Shown here: piece after piece, positions 45,813 to 60,800 of the stretch
Position numbering within the stretch: position 1 is the stretch's first letter
Layout: each line of letters opens with the position of its first letter
NCBI GenBank assembly: GCA_023079485.1
Contig: CM041085.1
Span: 92,639,115-92,703,114 of the forward strand
Source of the DNA: Archilochus colubris
Taxonomy: Eukaryota; Chordata; Aves; Apodiformes; Trochilidae
Length of the DNA stretch: 64,000 nt
Direction of reading: 5' to 3'
Made by a program: the position numbers and the translations under genes
Notes under the pieces: generated by a model
What the model saw: only the letters and a program-made list of their open reading frames with translations
Database searches by the model: none
Told to the model about the DNA's origin: nothing

Positions 45813-48800
45813 GTGAGACCCCGGGACGGACCGGCACGGCCTGCTTTGGCCTTGCCGCGGCCTCCGCCACCCGGGCGCAGGTGCTGCGGTGGTGGGGCGT
45901 GCGCTGCGGTGCGGCCCGGGCCGGGCCCTGCCCGACCCTGCCCGCTGCCGTGCCCGGGAGCGGGTCCGGCCGCTCGGCCGCGGCTGCTCGGCGAGAGGGG
46001 AAAGTTTAGGCGGCCCGGCGGGGCTTTGTTTTCCATACACACATAGTCTGGCTCAATCGCCGCCTCCGGTTGCGCAGCACTCTTACCTCGGCATTACGTG
46101 TGGTTTTAAAACGCTAAAACAACTTTCAGTGCTTCCGTCCGTAGCTCCGCCTGAGCAGCCCCTGGGGAGCTGCATGCCCGGGAGCCGGGATGCCTGCTCG
46201 TCCCTGGGTGTTTGTTTCTTTTCGGTGAAGTGAGGGCCGATTCAAGCATGTGTACGTCTGAGCTGCAAGGTGGTGTCAGCTCAGCCTCAGAATCTGTGTT
46301 TGGGAGGTGAACGAGGGAAGCAGGGAGCGGAGATGGGCTGCTGAGCCCGGCGTGGCAAATGGCTTTCCGTGGTCCTGGCTTTCCTCTTTGGAGAGGGACC
46401 CACCAAGCCTTGCTTTACCCAGGCGTCCAGCACCAGCCAGCCTGCCTTTTCAGTAAGCATCAGGATGATCACTCACTCCGACCCTGACTTGAACTTTGCT
46501 ACAGGTGCTTTGTGTCCGAGGACACAGTAACGTGAACCGCAGATGTTACATGTGTTGCCGTGCAAACTCGTGCTGAATTGTGCCTCAGACTGACAGCAAT
46601 CTGTGAGGAAGAGAGTATTGATTAGTAGGATTTTCTTAGGATCCCAACTTTTCCTGGAAACAGGGAGCAGCTTTGCCTGTGTCACGCTAGATGCCATCTG
46701 TAACCATATTGCTGCGGTCTGACGTTTTTTGCTTGCAGGTGTCTGTGGTGTGACTGCAGGGATGTCAAAGAGCAGAGTTGAAAGTGAGCAGTGTGGGACT
46801 TTGGCCATCCCATCTCTGTCTCGTGGCCATTTCCTTTCTGAACAGCAAAGGCATTTGTTAGAAAACTTTGTCCAGGTGGTAACAGTAGCTGTCCACAGAT
46901 ACCGTTTGCCAGGTAAAAATGCTGTTCCCTTTATGTACCTTGAGAGATCTTGTCTCTTAAAGTCTGTTCTTCTAAGGAGCTGCTGTCATGCATAACATAA
47001 CTGAGCAAGGCAAGCATAGGACCTGCTTTCAAAAGGTGTGCGTAGGGGTTTGGTCACTGAAGGGAATGATGGTCTCACTGAAGGTCTCACAAGGTAACTG
47101 AGGCTGGTTCAGCTTTCCTCCTCTTGCTTCAGGCTCATGTTTCTTCTGCCTTCCTTGTGTCATTACCAGCTACATGAGTTCAAGAAGTCAAATCAGCAGA
47201 AAACTCTTCTCCCATTCAGTTTTCTAGAGTGCTTCATTTTCTCAGCAGAGGTTCTGCTGTTTCACTGAGAGATCTGACAAGTTACCATGAGAAAAGTAGC
47301 AGGAACATGAGGAGGAAAGAGACAAGCAGAACTGGGCCTGCAGTGCCCAGCAGCTGGTCACTTGGTAAGAGTAGCAGTATGGTAAGACTGCACCAAAGGA
47401 GCCTTCATCTTCCTTTTGCATTGGGATTATCCCAGGGAAGGTATTTATGCTTGATAAATGCTAGTGCATTATGTTTAATGAAGTTAACAATTTTTTTTGT
47501 CGTGCCCAGTGTGGCTAGGGGCAGAATGCTAAGAGCAGTATGCTTACTGCCAAGTTTTTGATAAGTAAGAGATGTATTTGAAATGCCTCTCAATGTTCAG
47601 AGATCAGGTAACACAATTCATCATCTACCTCTGACTTTAGAAAATGGTAGTAATCTAAGTTTGGACAACCTATCTTAATTCTATTCTATTATTTTTTTTT
47701 TATTATTTTTCTTTTACATGGTGCATCATAACATCTGATGTTACCAGATACATGTTGCCACTCTGCTTTTGTGCAAGCACAAAGCCACAACTGCCTCCAT
47801 AACTTCTGAAATTAGATGTGGTGTAGGTAGACTAGTGGAAAATGCAGTAAATTTGTTTTCTCTTTAGCTTCTTAAATACGTAGTTATTAGAAAGTGGCGC
47901 CACATTTGCATGCAGTTTAGGTGAATTAACTGACTAGTTGAACAGTTTTCAGAAAAAGCCTTTTGTGCACTTTGACCTTCATGTATACATAGCCCAAGGG
48001 AGTTTTATTGCCTGAAAACACCTCTTGAAGATACAAATCAAGAATGAAAATAACAGCCTTCACCTAGTGGTAGAGATTAAATCAGAATAAACAAAATTGC
48101 TTTTGTATTTGAGAGATGTTTTTGAAACAGTGTTTGGCAAAAAGTGTTGTGTTGGATTTTTTTACTTCATTTTTAAGGAATGCTTATGAGGAGAAAAAAA
48201 AACCAAAACAGCATAACTTCCTTATCACATTTTGGGTTTTACTTTGAAAGCAGATGCAAATGCTATGAAGTTTTTCTCCATCTAACTGATCCCCACTGTG
48301 AAAAAGAAATCCCATATTTGAGAACCAGCCTTTGCTTTGGATCTGTTTTCATCAGGACTCCACAGTGTACATTGTAAGACTCGTAATAAGAGCTGTGGTG
48401 GTCCACTTGGGGTGCTTGTAACCTCCTAGCAACTCCATTCTGTGTTGCTCCAGGGAATGAAACTGTGGGGAATCGTCATACAAGTTCTGTTTCTTGGGTG
48501 CCGGCAAAAGGGTTGAGGCAAAATGCTATTGGATCAGAACAGTGGCATTTGTTTTGAAGGAAGAGAGGCAGCATCACAGCTTGAATTGCAGAGTATTATT
48601 CCCTAGTGTTGCCATCCTCTCCTGAGTAAAGAGCTGAGAAGGTCAAAACACTGATTTTGCTGTCTCTTCAAAAGTCAGTTATCTTCTTGCTTGCAGGGTT
48701 AATAGAACCAAAGGGTTTACCAAACACCTGTTGCCTCTTTTGGGACAGTTTTTTTTTAGCTCTGTTTTCCACAACCATGAAGTCTTTGCCATGGTAAAAA

Positions 48801-51800
48801 CAAAAAAAGGCCTACAGATGTGAGTTTGCAGAAAATAAGACTTGCTGAAAAAAAAAAATTCTAAAAATCTCCTTGAATCTGCATTTGCAGGTAAATGTCC
48901 TTTGCCTCTTAATCATCCTTCTGCCTCATTTAAAACTGACATTTTGATCTGCCTGTTTACGCTTGACTTCTGACAGTATAAAGTTCAAAACACTGAACTA
49001 TCCCATTATTCCTCATCAGATCTCCTTTTAGTATCCTTGCCTTAATGCCCACAAAAGTTGGGCAACAGTTATATCTGCTGATGAGACTCCATCATGCTAA
49101 ACAGTAGTCTCATGGTTTCCTTGTGCTTTCAGTTTCCTCTCCCATCCAACAATATATGCTTGTCTTTAGATTTGCAGAGTAGAGGTCATTACGTTTGTTT
49201 TGTTTTGGGGTTTTTGTGCAGCATATGCAAAAGCCTGCAACTTTTTGGTACTGTGTTTTGAAACTCCAGTAGATTTAGTAGGTACTATGTGAGACAATTA
49301 GTCTGTGCAGCTTGGCAGATGTTAGTGGTACCAAAAGAGTTTTAAAGGGGTTTTGAGAGTAAGGCAAAGCCTATTCTACTGCTTCCAAGCTTTTATCCCA
49401 GAAAGCTCTCTTCTATGCCAGTGCATTACCAATCTCCTGTGCTGTTCAGTGCCTCTCATCTGCTGATTGCATTCCTCTAGCTGACGGATGTTGCTTAAAT
49501 TTCACTTTGCAGCTTAATGTGGGCACTCGGATCAGACAAGTGGAATGACAGGCCCTTGACTAGGCTTATTGCCATTGCTTTGTGCTGAGTATGCATTTAA
49601 GAGTATGAGTTGTGGCACACGGTGCATAACTACATGTACATATGTATTCATACATGTAATATTTGATTAAGTTTTTCTGTGGCTTGTTGTGCTGCTAAAT
49701 GAGACAGGTTGGTTGCTCTCCAGGCTGAACACCTATCTGGACTGGGAAGAAATGGTAGAATCAAGAGGAGTTGGAGAAGGAAACTTGGTGGGGGCAAAGA
49801 AACAATGAAGTATAAGGAAGAGCTGCTTCAGCATATGAAAATGTCAAGGAAGGTATGCTGGAGGGAGATCCACTCAGAAGGAGAGTTGGAAAAGTGAGCA
49901 TGGGCAGAACATGACAGTTTTACTTTGAGGTGTATGTGAATGAAATTGTAATCTGACTTGCTGAGCCTTGTTTAGTGAGATTGGACATAATGACCCTGTT
50001 GGTACTTTCGAGTCTTGTTCCTGTTAGTGTTGGGATGTAGCACATAATAAATACCTTCAGCTTTTAGAAAGTTGTTTTCTTCATGGAGACTTGGAGTGAA
50101 ATTTGGAGGCCTTTAAAACAGGTTTGATAATGAATTGTATGAGGCAGTGTGAAAAATGTGCCACTGCACTGATTGTAAGTTGAAGTCTTCCTGATGTAAT
50201 TCCAGTGGGGTTTTAACCTTTGTGCTGGTGCTTTTTAAATGTTTTTTAACCTTCTCTCATTTTTTCTTCCATACTCTTGATTCATTCTCATCCTTATACA
50301 TTGGGATTTTTTATTTATACCGTATGAATAAATAAAATGAGAACAAAAATGAACACACTGCTCAGCACTTCCTTGTGCAACAGATGGAGCAGCCCTTTTC
50401 AGATGCTGCACGAAGAGAGGCCAGAGGTTCCTCCCAGAATGTCCCAAAGGTTTTGCTTCTGATTAGAAGATGAATTATTTTTTCCAGGGCCCCTGCTATG
50501 TCATTAATGTCTTCTTGCATTTTTATAGCTGTGTAGTTTTTTGTTTTGGTTTGGGTTTTTTAGGGCAATAGCCATGTGTAAATGGTACAGTTGGTGATGT
50601 TGCATTACAGTCTGCAGAACTTTAGGCTGGTAAAATAATTGCTGCATCCTAAGGAAATGAGTTTGGGTTCAGATGCACCCAGTCTGAGGCTTCAGTTTGT
50701 CTGTCACAAATCTAAGACCAGGAACAAAGTCTAGGGCATTGTTTAACACTAGCAGGGCTAGCTTACCAGGTGCATAAAATCAGCACAACTGCTATCCCTA
50801 AAATACACAGATGAAGTTCTTGTCATCTCTTCTTTAAAATATATCAGTGAGGCTTAGTGAGAGTCACAGATATGTGTGTGCAGCAATGTTCTAATTGAAG
50901 ATAAGAAAGGACTGTGACTGATAAAAGAAGCACTAAGTTTAGAGAGCATCGCAGTATATAGGAAAGGTGGAATTCTTTCCTCATTTTGCAATAAATTTGA
51001 CTAACCTACTGGAACAGAAAAGCAGCAGATGTCCTTTTAAGATAATTACTTACTTTACGAATTCTAGATGTCCTGTGGAGCGAGATATCACAGAATACCT
51101 TTGAAGCAGAGATAGACACTTACATGAAGGATGAGAATAGACAGTTTATTATGGGTTATGGTTTCTTTAAACTCCACGTGCTGCAAGATGCAGATGCTCA
51201 ACCCTCTGTCCAAACCACTTACGTAACTGTCAAGTGACACAACTGTCAAGCCTTCTTTAAAGTTCATCTGAAATTTTTAAACTAGCTTTTTACTTTATGT
51301 TGTAAATCAGAATCACAAAAAAGTAATTGTTGTATTTCCTGACTGTCAATAATCTTTTTAAAAAAGAATTCAGGAATTCAGCCAAGTCATCATACAGACT
51401 CATTATCAATATTATGATGATCTCACATGCTCATTTGGTACAAACTGCTGCATTATACTGGCATGCAGAAGTTGCTTTGTTTAAAAGCTTTTCCTGGGAA
51501 TCTCATGCTTATAATCAGCTAATGTAGCCTGAAGTTTTACAAAATTGTTTTTCACATTTGAGCTCTTGTCATTTTAAGACAATCATATTTAGTCTCTCCC
51601 TCACCCAGCAAAATTCCATAAACAGAATGTGGTTTTGAATTTCTTTCATGCAGAAACTCCTCATGGTGGCCCCTTGCCAGAGGCAGCATGTGTGGATGCA
51701 TCTGAATGGGAGCTGTCTTAATCGATGTATTTGTCTGCTTGCCGCATGGGGGGAGGCAGCACTCGTGAAAGATTTGGTTATTTGTCACCTGTCTGCTCCT

Positions 51801-54800
51801 TCATCCTTCCTGAGCTTTATTTGGCTAAGTAAAGGGGCAGTGATGTTATTTGTGAACAAATAGATTCAGTGTTTCCTTAAAACCTTGTGTAACTGCACCT
51901 GCTATTTATTATAGTGGGGCAGGGTCTAAAGGTATGATGTTAATGCATCAGCTCATGCTGTTTGGCAGCCTCAAGTGTATTTATGCAACCTCTAAAATGA
52001 GTACACTAATATATGTGTTTGAATATTGACAATAGGTTTCCTTCAACAGTCTCCTCGTGTATTCCTTCTCTGGGTGCTTTGCCTGAGAGTCACGAAGCTA
52101 CTTTTTCTGCCTGATTTAGTCCTCATGTCAGGGGAAGCTTAAACTGAATTATATCTAAAGCCATGAGCTATCAAAATGTGCGTGATGTGTTAACTTCCCT
52201 AGTGACTCATTGTTTTGCTTCAGCCTCCTTCCCCTCAGTTTGTCCATGGCCAGGTGATAAGATAGGTGTAGGTTGTAGTGCAGGATCACTGACCTACCTG
52301 TGAGCTTTGCCACTGCATGTGTTATGCATGTTATAATGCAGGGCTTGCTATAGTTTATAGTGAGATGCATTTTCAAAAGCTAATTTTGCAATTCATAGAA
52401 ACTAGTTTGGAGGTGGGGGGTGTTGCTGTTTTATTTCCTTAACAAGCTACAGTTTGTTATAATTAGCAACCAGCTCCCATGGTATGCATTGATTTCCTCC
52501 TTCCTGATCTTAGTAAGAAAAAAATTATCTGCTGTTTGTCTTTTTCTGATAGAGATGTATTCTGTTCACAGTGAAATACTCTGTTCTGGAAGTCAAGTAA
52601 ATCTCTGTGATCTTGTCATGAGATTGTTGTCTATTGCTTCAACGTTATTCCTCTTTTGTCACAGGACTTCCTTTTCTCCTTGCTGTGCAGACACATTATT
52701 TTGCTTAATGGTATGAGAACGGGTGAGTCAGAAGAATGAGTACAGGAAAGATGTTGTTGATGTTGTTTGCTAGCTTGCTTGTTTGTTTTTTTAATTCTTT
52801 CTGATGCAAGAGGCAACTTAGAAGCCTGCACCATCTTGTTTCATATTTAATTAAATGGTCTTTTGCTATTCTATAAAAACATATAGCCTGTGGGGAATAG
52901 AAAATACAGTTGTGCCAAAAATACTTGTTCTTTTCTTCTTTAGGTCTGAAAATTCATAAGTGAATGTCTTAAAGTTGTCTTTGCTCAAAAAATCTAAAAT
53001 TAATATTATCCCAGCCTTTTTATAGTACTACTTCAGGTGTTACATAGTGCAGCTGTCACAATGAAGAGACTTTGTTCTCTAAAGCACCACATCTTGATCT
53101 TCAGAAGCATGCAAGTGATTATAACCTCTAGATTTTAGTTTTCAATAGCCCTGCTCCCTGGTTTGTGGTATGTACAGCACAGATATCCCCTAATCATGTA
53201 GTATCCCATGAAAAAGAGGAAAATCTGCAGTCCTGATGTCAGCATATGTACGGGGAGCAGGCAGGAGCACGTCACTGGCTCTGTTAACTGCAGTCAGAGC
53301 CCCTGTATCCTCTTCTTTATCTGTGTTTTCTTTATCTGTGGTTATCTTCAATGTGGCATAGAAGTTCTTGATGTATTTGCTTGTTGTCAGTGTTAAATAA
53401 AACACGAGTTGTGTTTTGGTTTTAGGGCCTGGTGTCTGCAAGTAACCTTTGTATAGAGTTAGAGATGGTGCTTTGTTCATTGGACTGGCCACTTCTAATC
53501 TTGATCAAAATGAGGCATTCTGGGAAATATTTTTCAATCTTCATTTTGTGTTCATAGTAGATTATTGCAATTACTGCTGTGATGGACAGTACCCATAATA
53601 ACCTTGCGAGCATGGAAATACTCTGCCTCATGCCAGCGCTCAGTCTGGGCTGGGGTCTTGCTGGCTAGAAATGGGGTAACCAGCTTCTGGAGCCCTTTGA
53701 GTTGTTTTCCTCCAAGCTTTGCTCCCTCAAGCTAAGACTTGCTTTTGTGGGCCAGCAAACCTCTCATTAAAGGTATGTTAGCAGCTGGTTATTACTGTAG
53801 CTCCATATTTTATCACAGCAATGTTGAAAAAATTACTGGATTAAAAAAAAATTCTGGAGTATTGTGCTCTACAGCCATCAGAAGTATGTATCTGTACAGA
53901 AAAAAAAACCTGCTTTTTGTCTCTTAACACTGGAGGTTGTGGCAAAGAGTCTAATGAAAAGTTAGATTATTAAAACTTTGTCCTGTAGACTGTAATTTTA
54001 ATGACACATTAATGATGCATTAAATGACCAATAAATGTGTGAGGGAACTGCTTTTTTTCTGCCATAATGGAGCTTAATAACTAGTGAAATTAGTTTTGTT
54101 TCTGTGATGCTCTTGAGAAGAAAGTTTACTTAAATTTTATTTTCTACTGTATATATATAAATATTTTCATGAAGATATATTTGTTAAGGGGTTTAGTGGC
54201 TTTTGGTATTAGTAAACAAAAGCCACAGGACCTCTTCGTGTGTTTAGGAAAAATTTACAATTTCTCTTAAAGCTCCTGGCCTGAGGGAAGGTATGTGTAA
54301 GTAGAGGGCTATCAATTGCTCCAAGTATATGTGGCAATATTTGCCCTGTGGAAGGAGAAAGAAACCATCAATATCCTTATTATCCTTGAGGAATAGTGGT
54401 GTTCTGTGAGTCTGTGATTTGTCCATGACCTGTAGATTTTTGTAGAATCACAGAGAGATTTGGGTTGGAAGGGACATTTGAAGATCACCTAGTCAAACAC
54501 TTCTTCCGTGGGCAAAAACATTTCCAGTACAAGTGGTTGCTCGAAGTCCCATCCAACTTGACCTTGGATGCTTCCAACGATAGGGCATCCCCAGCTGAGA
54601 TGGATGATCACAAATGTGGTAAAACGTATGCACAGAGAACTGTTTTTCATAGGTAGATAAAGACTTACGTTGCTTTCCTCTCAGAAAAGGTTCTGCTTGG
54701 GTCATTCTTCTTAAACTATTTTCCTCTATTGTATAATTTTCAGCATCTTACTTCTGTAGAGTATGAAAATCCAGACTCTGTGTTTAGCCATGTTTTCATA

Positions 54801-57800
54801 TGCAGACATACTGTGGCAAATACTTTAATGTTATTAAAGTATTTAAAATGTTAAAAGGATTTTAACATCAGCTCTGGAGCACAGGCTTTACTCTGAGCCA
54901 GTACATAGTGTTTGTTCCTAACATGCTCAGCATGATGGTGTTATTTGAGTATGTGAGGAGGGGGTTTGATACTGGAAAGCAGACCACTGCCAAGACAAAT
55001 ATTTTCATACGTAGGCTGTATGTCCAGTTCAATTCTCATTGGTCTTTAGAATTGCTACAAGAGTCACTTGCCTGATATGTCTTCCTTTTTAAGTAGTGTG
55101 CTTTATGCAGAAATAATATGCAATTATGGTCAAATAACTCAGACACTGAAACACAATTTCAGACATGCTTACCATTTCCAGACAACTATAGTCCTCCACT
55201 TCACCACTAGGCAAGTCCAGCACAACCATTTTGGCTTACTGCATGGAGAGTGGTTTGGCTGCTCACCAGCTGAGGGGCTTCAAGGTCTCACTTTGTGGCT
55301 GCATTTGTGGAGACAACATGAAAGAATTTTCAAAGTCCTGACATTTTCTTGGTAGCCAACCATGAGGAATAATTGCAACAGGTGAAGTAATGCCATTCCA
55401 GGTGCTGTTCTGCTGGCAAGTGAATAGCACATAGAACTTTCCTAGAAGATATGGCAGTGGGACAGAGCTGGGATGCCAAGTACTTTGTAGATGCAGTATG
55501 TTGCAAGTCTGTAGCTGAGAATATAGAAGCCTGTAAAGAATGTTGGCTGATGAGTAGATACTGAGACTATTTGCTCTAAGTGAGAATTTATTTGCTTCTT
55601 TTAAAGCATGTAACTTGGAAAGTTGTTTGTTTTCTTATTATTATTACTAAGCTTGCTCAGTTTGTGTATATTTACAGCTTTAATTTGCAACATTGCTGGC
55701 CAAGTTGGTGTTCCTTCCTCTGTTAAGGTACCAACTCACTTCTGCATTTCATGCAGGCCTGGACTGATCAGAGGGGTTTGTCCCCTGAAGCAGTGCTGTG
55801 TGTCTGTCTGCAGGGAGAAGCTGGGAGGCCTCCTCACCCTCGACAGCCCTGCAGGACATGCTGGTCGGAGGGTGGAGATGCATAGGGTTTGCTGCAGGGT
55901 GAGAACAGTGGCTGGACACACAGGTCCAAAGTGGCCACCCTTCTTACCATGGCATGGTGTGCTTTCCAGCCAGCTCTTAGAAGGCTGCTTGGCAGCCACC
56001 TGCATCAGTAATTTACTTCACAGGTGTTTTGCTGCTTGCTGGGGAGCCTTCTTAAAATTAGAGAGAAAAGTGAACTGTAAAGTGCTTGGAAAATGATGAA
56101 TTATGAATGTTGAGTGAAATGCCACATATTTTGGACACTTGGAGCTCTGCCATGAGTTCTGATGCTTTCAGCTTGGCTGCAATTCTCTGAATTTTATTGT
56201 AGACAGAACTTGTGAGAGGCCTGTAAATGATGAGCCTGAAGTGTAACAATATGTGAACTCTGAATTTGTTTCTCTGTCTCTAGCTGTAGGCTAAATCTTT
56301 TGATGAGCTTAAATTAAATTCTTTAAGAATGCCCATTCAGTCAGTCCCTCTTTTGATGAGATACTCTGTGGGTTACTTGGAAACATTGGCAGCTCTCTGA
56401 AGGACTTTTTCTTTTCTCATTAAAATTAATGGCAGATCTTCTGTGTGTTAAGACAGCTTTGAAGATTTAGTCAATGTTTCTGGAGGCATGAGTAGTATTT
56501 GTTTCTAAAGCTAGATGCATAAATGCACTGTATTCACTACTGCACTTGGATTAAGAAACATTTTTATTTCTTTGGTTTTGCCTTCTTGGTGTAGTGTTTC
56601 TTTTACACTTTTTGCTTATTTTCTTATAAAACTTGTAATATAGCTTATAGGCAGGTGCAGAGTTCACACCATCAGCTCACTGCAGTTTCATTTGGAGAGG
56701 GATTATTAGGACAGTAGGTTAATCACAGTAACATCAACATAATGATGGATAAACTTTGAGGTCTCTCAAAGACAGATGCAGTTCCTTAGCCTCTCCTCTG
56801 CTCCTGGACCACACAGGCAGTCTGGTGGGAGGCCACGCATGTGGTGGGCTTGATGCATCTGTCTTGGTGTCTCAGAGAACTGTACACTTGGGTACTTCCT
56901 CTAGTTCAGGCTGGGACTGAATGAGGGTAATGCTTTTCCAAAGTAGTAGGGTATAATGTAGGGCTCGTGGTAGGAAACGGGAAGGTGTGAGAGAAATCCT
57001 TTTTTGTTGCCAGTAGTCTTGGGTCAAGTGTCACTGCAGAGTCTGGTTCTAGATAGCAAGTAAATGGGTTAATTATCTCAAGTAGGTTATTGTGGCATAA
57101 TACATACAAAACACACAAAGAAATGCTGCCTTGTACAGAAACCAGTAAGCATTATTTTTCTCTAGGAGATTAAAACTTGATCTTAAAAAATACAAAGAAC
57201 ATGTATAACAGCTAAATGAGTCCCTCTAGAGTTTGTGTCTAATCAGATTCTGTAGAATTACAAACTCTCTTGGATAATGCTGCTTGTGATTTAATAGGAA
57301 ATCCCAACAGGGGATTGTATTTGCTGTTACAGTAGCTAGCAATAACTTCCATGAACACTGAAGCAACCAAAGAATGAAGCCCAAAAATGAAACCCACAAA
57401 TCCACTTGCAGTGTGCTGGGAAACCTGCACAAGTTCCATGTGTCAGTGGCCAGCTGGTCTCCTATCCACATCAGACTAATGTACTTAATAGAAGTCCCCT
57501 TGAGCTGGTATGCTGAGATTTTAAGATCAGCATCTTGCATGAATCTGAACTTCTGGGGCTGGAGCAGGGGTGTTTGGTAAGTACCAGTGGATGTGTTTTC
57601 AGGCAGTGTCAGAAAACAAAACTGAGGAGCACGGTGCGAAACCTGACAAATTCTATCTATGGATTGCAGCCTGAATTTTTAACTACAGGATGGTGTTTGT
57701 ATTAGATGAGGTGTGAGAGTCTGGAGGCAGCAGATTGAGAGCCTCCTGCAGATTGAGAGTCTCCTGCACAAGGTACTGTGTATCACTGCTAGTCCAGCCA

Positions 57801-60800
57801 GGGCTTTTCAAAGCCAGTACCCTTGTGATGCATTTCCATGTACAACCTCAGCTTTTACTTGGTAGCCAGTACATCACACTTGTGTGCTGTTTTGTCTTTC
57901 ACGCTTTCCAGAACATCACAAAGCATCCCCTGCCAAATGAGAAATAGATTATATCAGTAAGTACTGAAGGGCTATGAGGTCCAGGTGGGTGTTGGGTTGC
58001 TGTGCTGGGTAGCTCTCTAAAAGTCTTAATGGGAACTTTGATAGCAAATATGCATGCAGATTAGGAAGTTTGATATAAGGGTGTTCCAGATTTGGCTGTT
58101 TTCAGATAATCTTTTTAGGAAAACAATATTCTCCAGTGCTGGTAGGCAGCATTGGCACCACTGCTGTTAGTAGCTTGCTGGCTCGAGTTCTCTACTGGTG
58201 TGTCACCAGGAGTGGCTGTAGGTCACAGCCTGGAGCAGGTTCAGGGGCGAAGAGACAGAAGTCCTGGGGCAAGGTGCACTGCTAGGCAGCAGGGGAAGAA
58301 AAGCTGGATGAAGAAGGGGTGGAAACTCCTTGTGCTGTGCCAAGAGCTGGAATGTGTTAATAGCTGGAGTGATGCTGTCTGTATCAACCGTAAGCTTTCC
58401 ATGTCCTTTAAATGAGGCTCTGTCCTGCTAGTAATAAATAGTCCCAACAAGAGATGGTTGTAAATAGATGTCTTGTTTGTAAAATGACTCTTTTTGGTGT
58501 GGATGTTGTTTTGGTTTTAGTTTTGTTTTGTTTTTTTGCCAGCAGCAGAAGAGACTTAACTCACAGGATGACAGAAAGATGTTTGTGGGTAATAATTTGC
58601 ATGAGGGTCTTTTTTTTTTTCTTTGTCTGAGAAGTAATGAGACAAATACAGACTGAGGAATCTTTTTGTGAAATAGCCACAGTTACAGGAATGAGGGGGA
58701 AAATTAAGGCCAGTTTCAAGGCCTTCAAATGCAATTCTTTATTCACAATTAAATAAGTGTGCAGCTATCTTCTCCAGTATTATTTACTGTGTTCATAGTT
58801 AGTGATGGTTTTTAAGCTTCTGTAAAGTTCAGTCTGAACTTCTTTTTCAGTTGATTCTTAAAATTATGTGCCAATGTCTTTGTGTCTGAACAAAATCTTA
58901 TCATTTAATTGTTTATTTTGTTTTTATTATTTACAAGGTGGAATATATGTTAGTAAAATTTGACCATGAGAACAAGAAAGTGCGCTTGGTGCTTTGTGGT
59001 GAAGAAGTTCTTCAAACACTGCAAGACAAGGGAGAGAAGGTAAACCCCAAGTGAGTAGCTGTTTCCTGTGTCTTTTTTTTTTTTCCCTCCTGTTATGATA
59101 AGTGCACAGTTTTGTAAACCTGGATTAACTTTCAGGTCTGCTGTCAGTAAAACTGTGAGCCGCAGAGAGCGATATTTTCAGATAGATCTGGGGTGCAGGA
59201 AGTGAAAGATTTGAGCACACTTGCAGGCACATCATGCACCTTCTGTGTTATGCCTGCAAAAAAAGATGCAATGGTGAGCCCACAGAATTTGCCATTTGGA
59301 GATTTGCTTTGTCTTGCTGTTTTTGTGTCTTTGCCTACACAATAAATTGGTACTAGACCTTCCCTGACCTATAAAGGCTGTGTTTATGCCTCTGTATCTC
59401 TGACTTCAGTAGTCTGTGAATGCTGTAGAGGGAATCCTGCTGTCTCTAAAAGAACTCTCCCATTTTTGGCAGAATGAGGAAGGCAGATGTAAGGACAGCA
59501 GGGAAGTTCTTCCACGTCCTCTCACATGGAGTTTTTGGGAATAATTATATCCCTATTTCAGCTAGCCAGAGAATTGCAAAATACCTTTTAATCAATGGCA
59601 GCAGAGAAATGAGATCAGAGACAGCAAAGCGCTTTTGCCGAACAGAGTCAAATGCAGGTCACAGCTCACAGGAGGGTAGAGAAACTCCATGGTAGTTATG
59701 GAAGGCTTTTGTGCCTTGGCCCTGTCTGCTTATTTCTCGGTACCTTCACCTTGTCTTGCACCACAGGTTCCCTGTTTGTCTTCTTTAATAGAAAGACTAT
59801 TGAAAACCTGCAAGAAGGATTCCTTTGCTGTTAGGCCCCAAACCTTTACTGCCAGAAGAACAGTAGTGGAGATGTGGCTCTGCTTCTGGTAGAGTGTGCT
59901 CCATGGAGATGGCATGGCTTCACAGAGAGATGGGAAAGATTGCTTTTCAAGAGTGACTAGGTGCACTAAAAATTCATTGTATTTAACCTGACAAATTTGT
60001 GAAACAGGACTGGGTAGTCACAACCAAAAGAAAGAAGAAACTGAGTATAACTTTTGCCTTGCCTTAGACTGTGAAAGCAGTTGAAGGTGCTATCTTTTCC
60101 ATTTTTAGTTAAAGGCCCAAGAAACAAAACTTGGGACAGATACTAAAGGTGATTGTAGTTTGATACAGGCAAATCCTGCTTACTGCACTATACAGCAACA
60201 CTGCTTACTGCCAAACTGTGCCTTAATTTCTTTTCACTGCCTGCTGGCTGTGACGTACATTGGAAGGTATGTTGTGTTGCTCCACTGAGTAGTCAAATTT
60301 AGGAGATTTTTCTTGCAAGTTGCATTCAATTCTGAAAGTCTTGCAAATAATCCCATATTTCTTGAAGCTGCAGAAATATTTGAACAATGCTATTCTTCTG
60401 TTACAGCCACCCAACACTTTGGCGACCAGAATATGGAAGCTATATGATTGAAGGGACACCTGGACAGCCATATGGGGGAACCATGTCTGAATTCAACACT
60501 GTGCAAGACAACATGAGGAAAAGAAGGCAAGAGGCTGCTTCTGTGCTCAAAGAAAATGAGGCTGTTTGCACTGTGACATCATTTCCAAGGTGAGATGGTT
60601 GTTGAATTATAAAGCCACGTTTCCTATTTTCCTTAAATGTTTTTTCTCTTTATTGCATATACATAAACTGTTCAACTTTTGACTTCCATTTGTTTCCTAA
60701 GATTCTTATTGCAAATAGACAAACTAATAAGCATCTTGTGTGATTTCATATTTTTATAAGTTACTTCTAGTCTGTGATAATTTTGCAGTATACCTGAACA

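Larger units (their letters stand above)
45060..46030 (+). promoter_or_regulatory. GCLC: CpG island promoter of GCLC
   Basis: CpG is dense from about 45060 to 46030 and falls sharply on either side. The island spans the 5' UTR, exon 1 and the start of intron 1. A perfect GC box TGGGCGGGGC lies at 45477-45486, an ARE/AP-1 site at 45502-45511 and a CRE-like inverted repeat at 45513-45537. No TATA box was seen in the usual place, as is common for such promoters. The transcription start cannot be placed from sequence. Confidence 0.88.
45813..58937 (+). other. GCLC: GCLC intron 1
   Basis: 13,125 bases from GTGAGA to TTATTTACAAG. The first 200 or so bases are still CpG island. Apart from one CR1 fragment (54444-54600) and a small tandem duplication (57731-57766), nothing was recognised. 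The ORFs inside, up to 157 codons at 55623-56096, show no recognisable domain. Confidence 0.9.

Noticed and set aside
45170..46040. Long minus-strand ORFs (196 and 210 codons) across the CpG island
   Set aside because: GC-rich sequence has few stop codons, so open frames arise by chance. The peptides are Arg/Ala/Pro/Gly-rich without domain signatures and lie opposite the clear GCLC exon 1.
45813..46046. Continuation of the GCLC exon 1 reading frame past position 45812
   Set aside because: The consensus donor GAG|GTGAGA and the clean protein join to 58938 show that it is intron. The extension is Pro/Gly/Arg-rich and unlike the family.
55623..56096. 157-codon ORF with a hydrophobic N-terminus
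   Set aside because: It resembles a signal peptide only because of a run of Leu/Ser codons in T-rich sequence. It lies inside GCLC intron 1 with no family resemblance.
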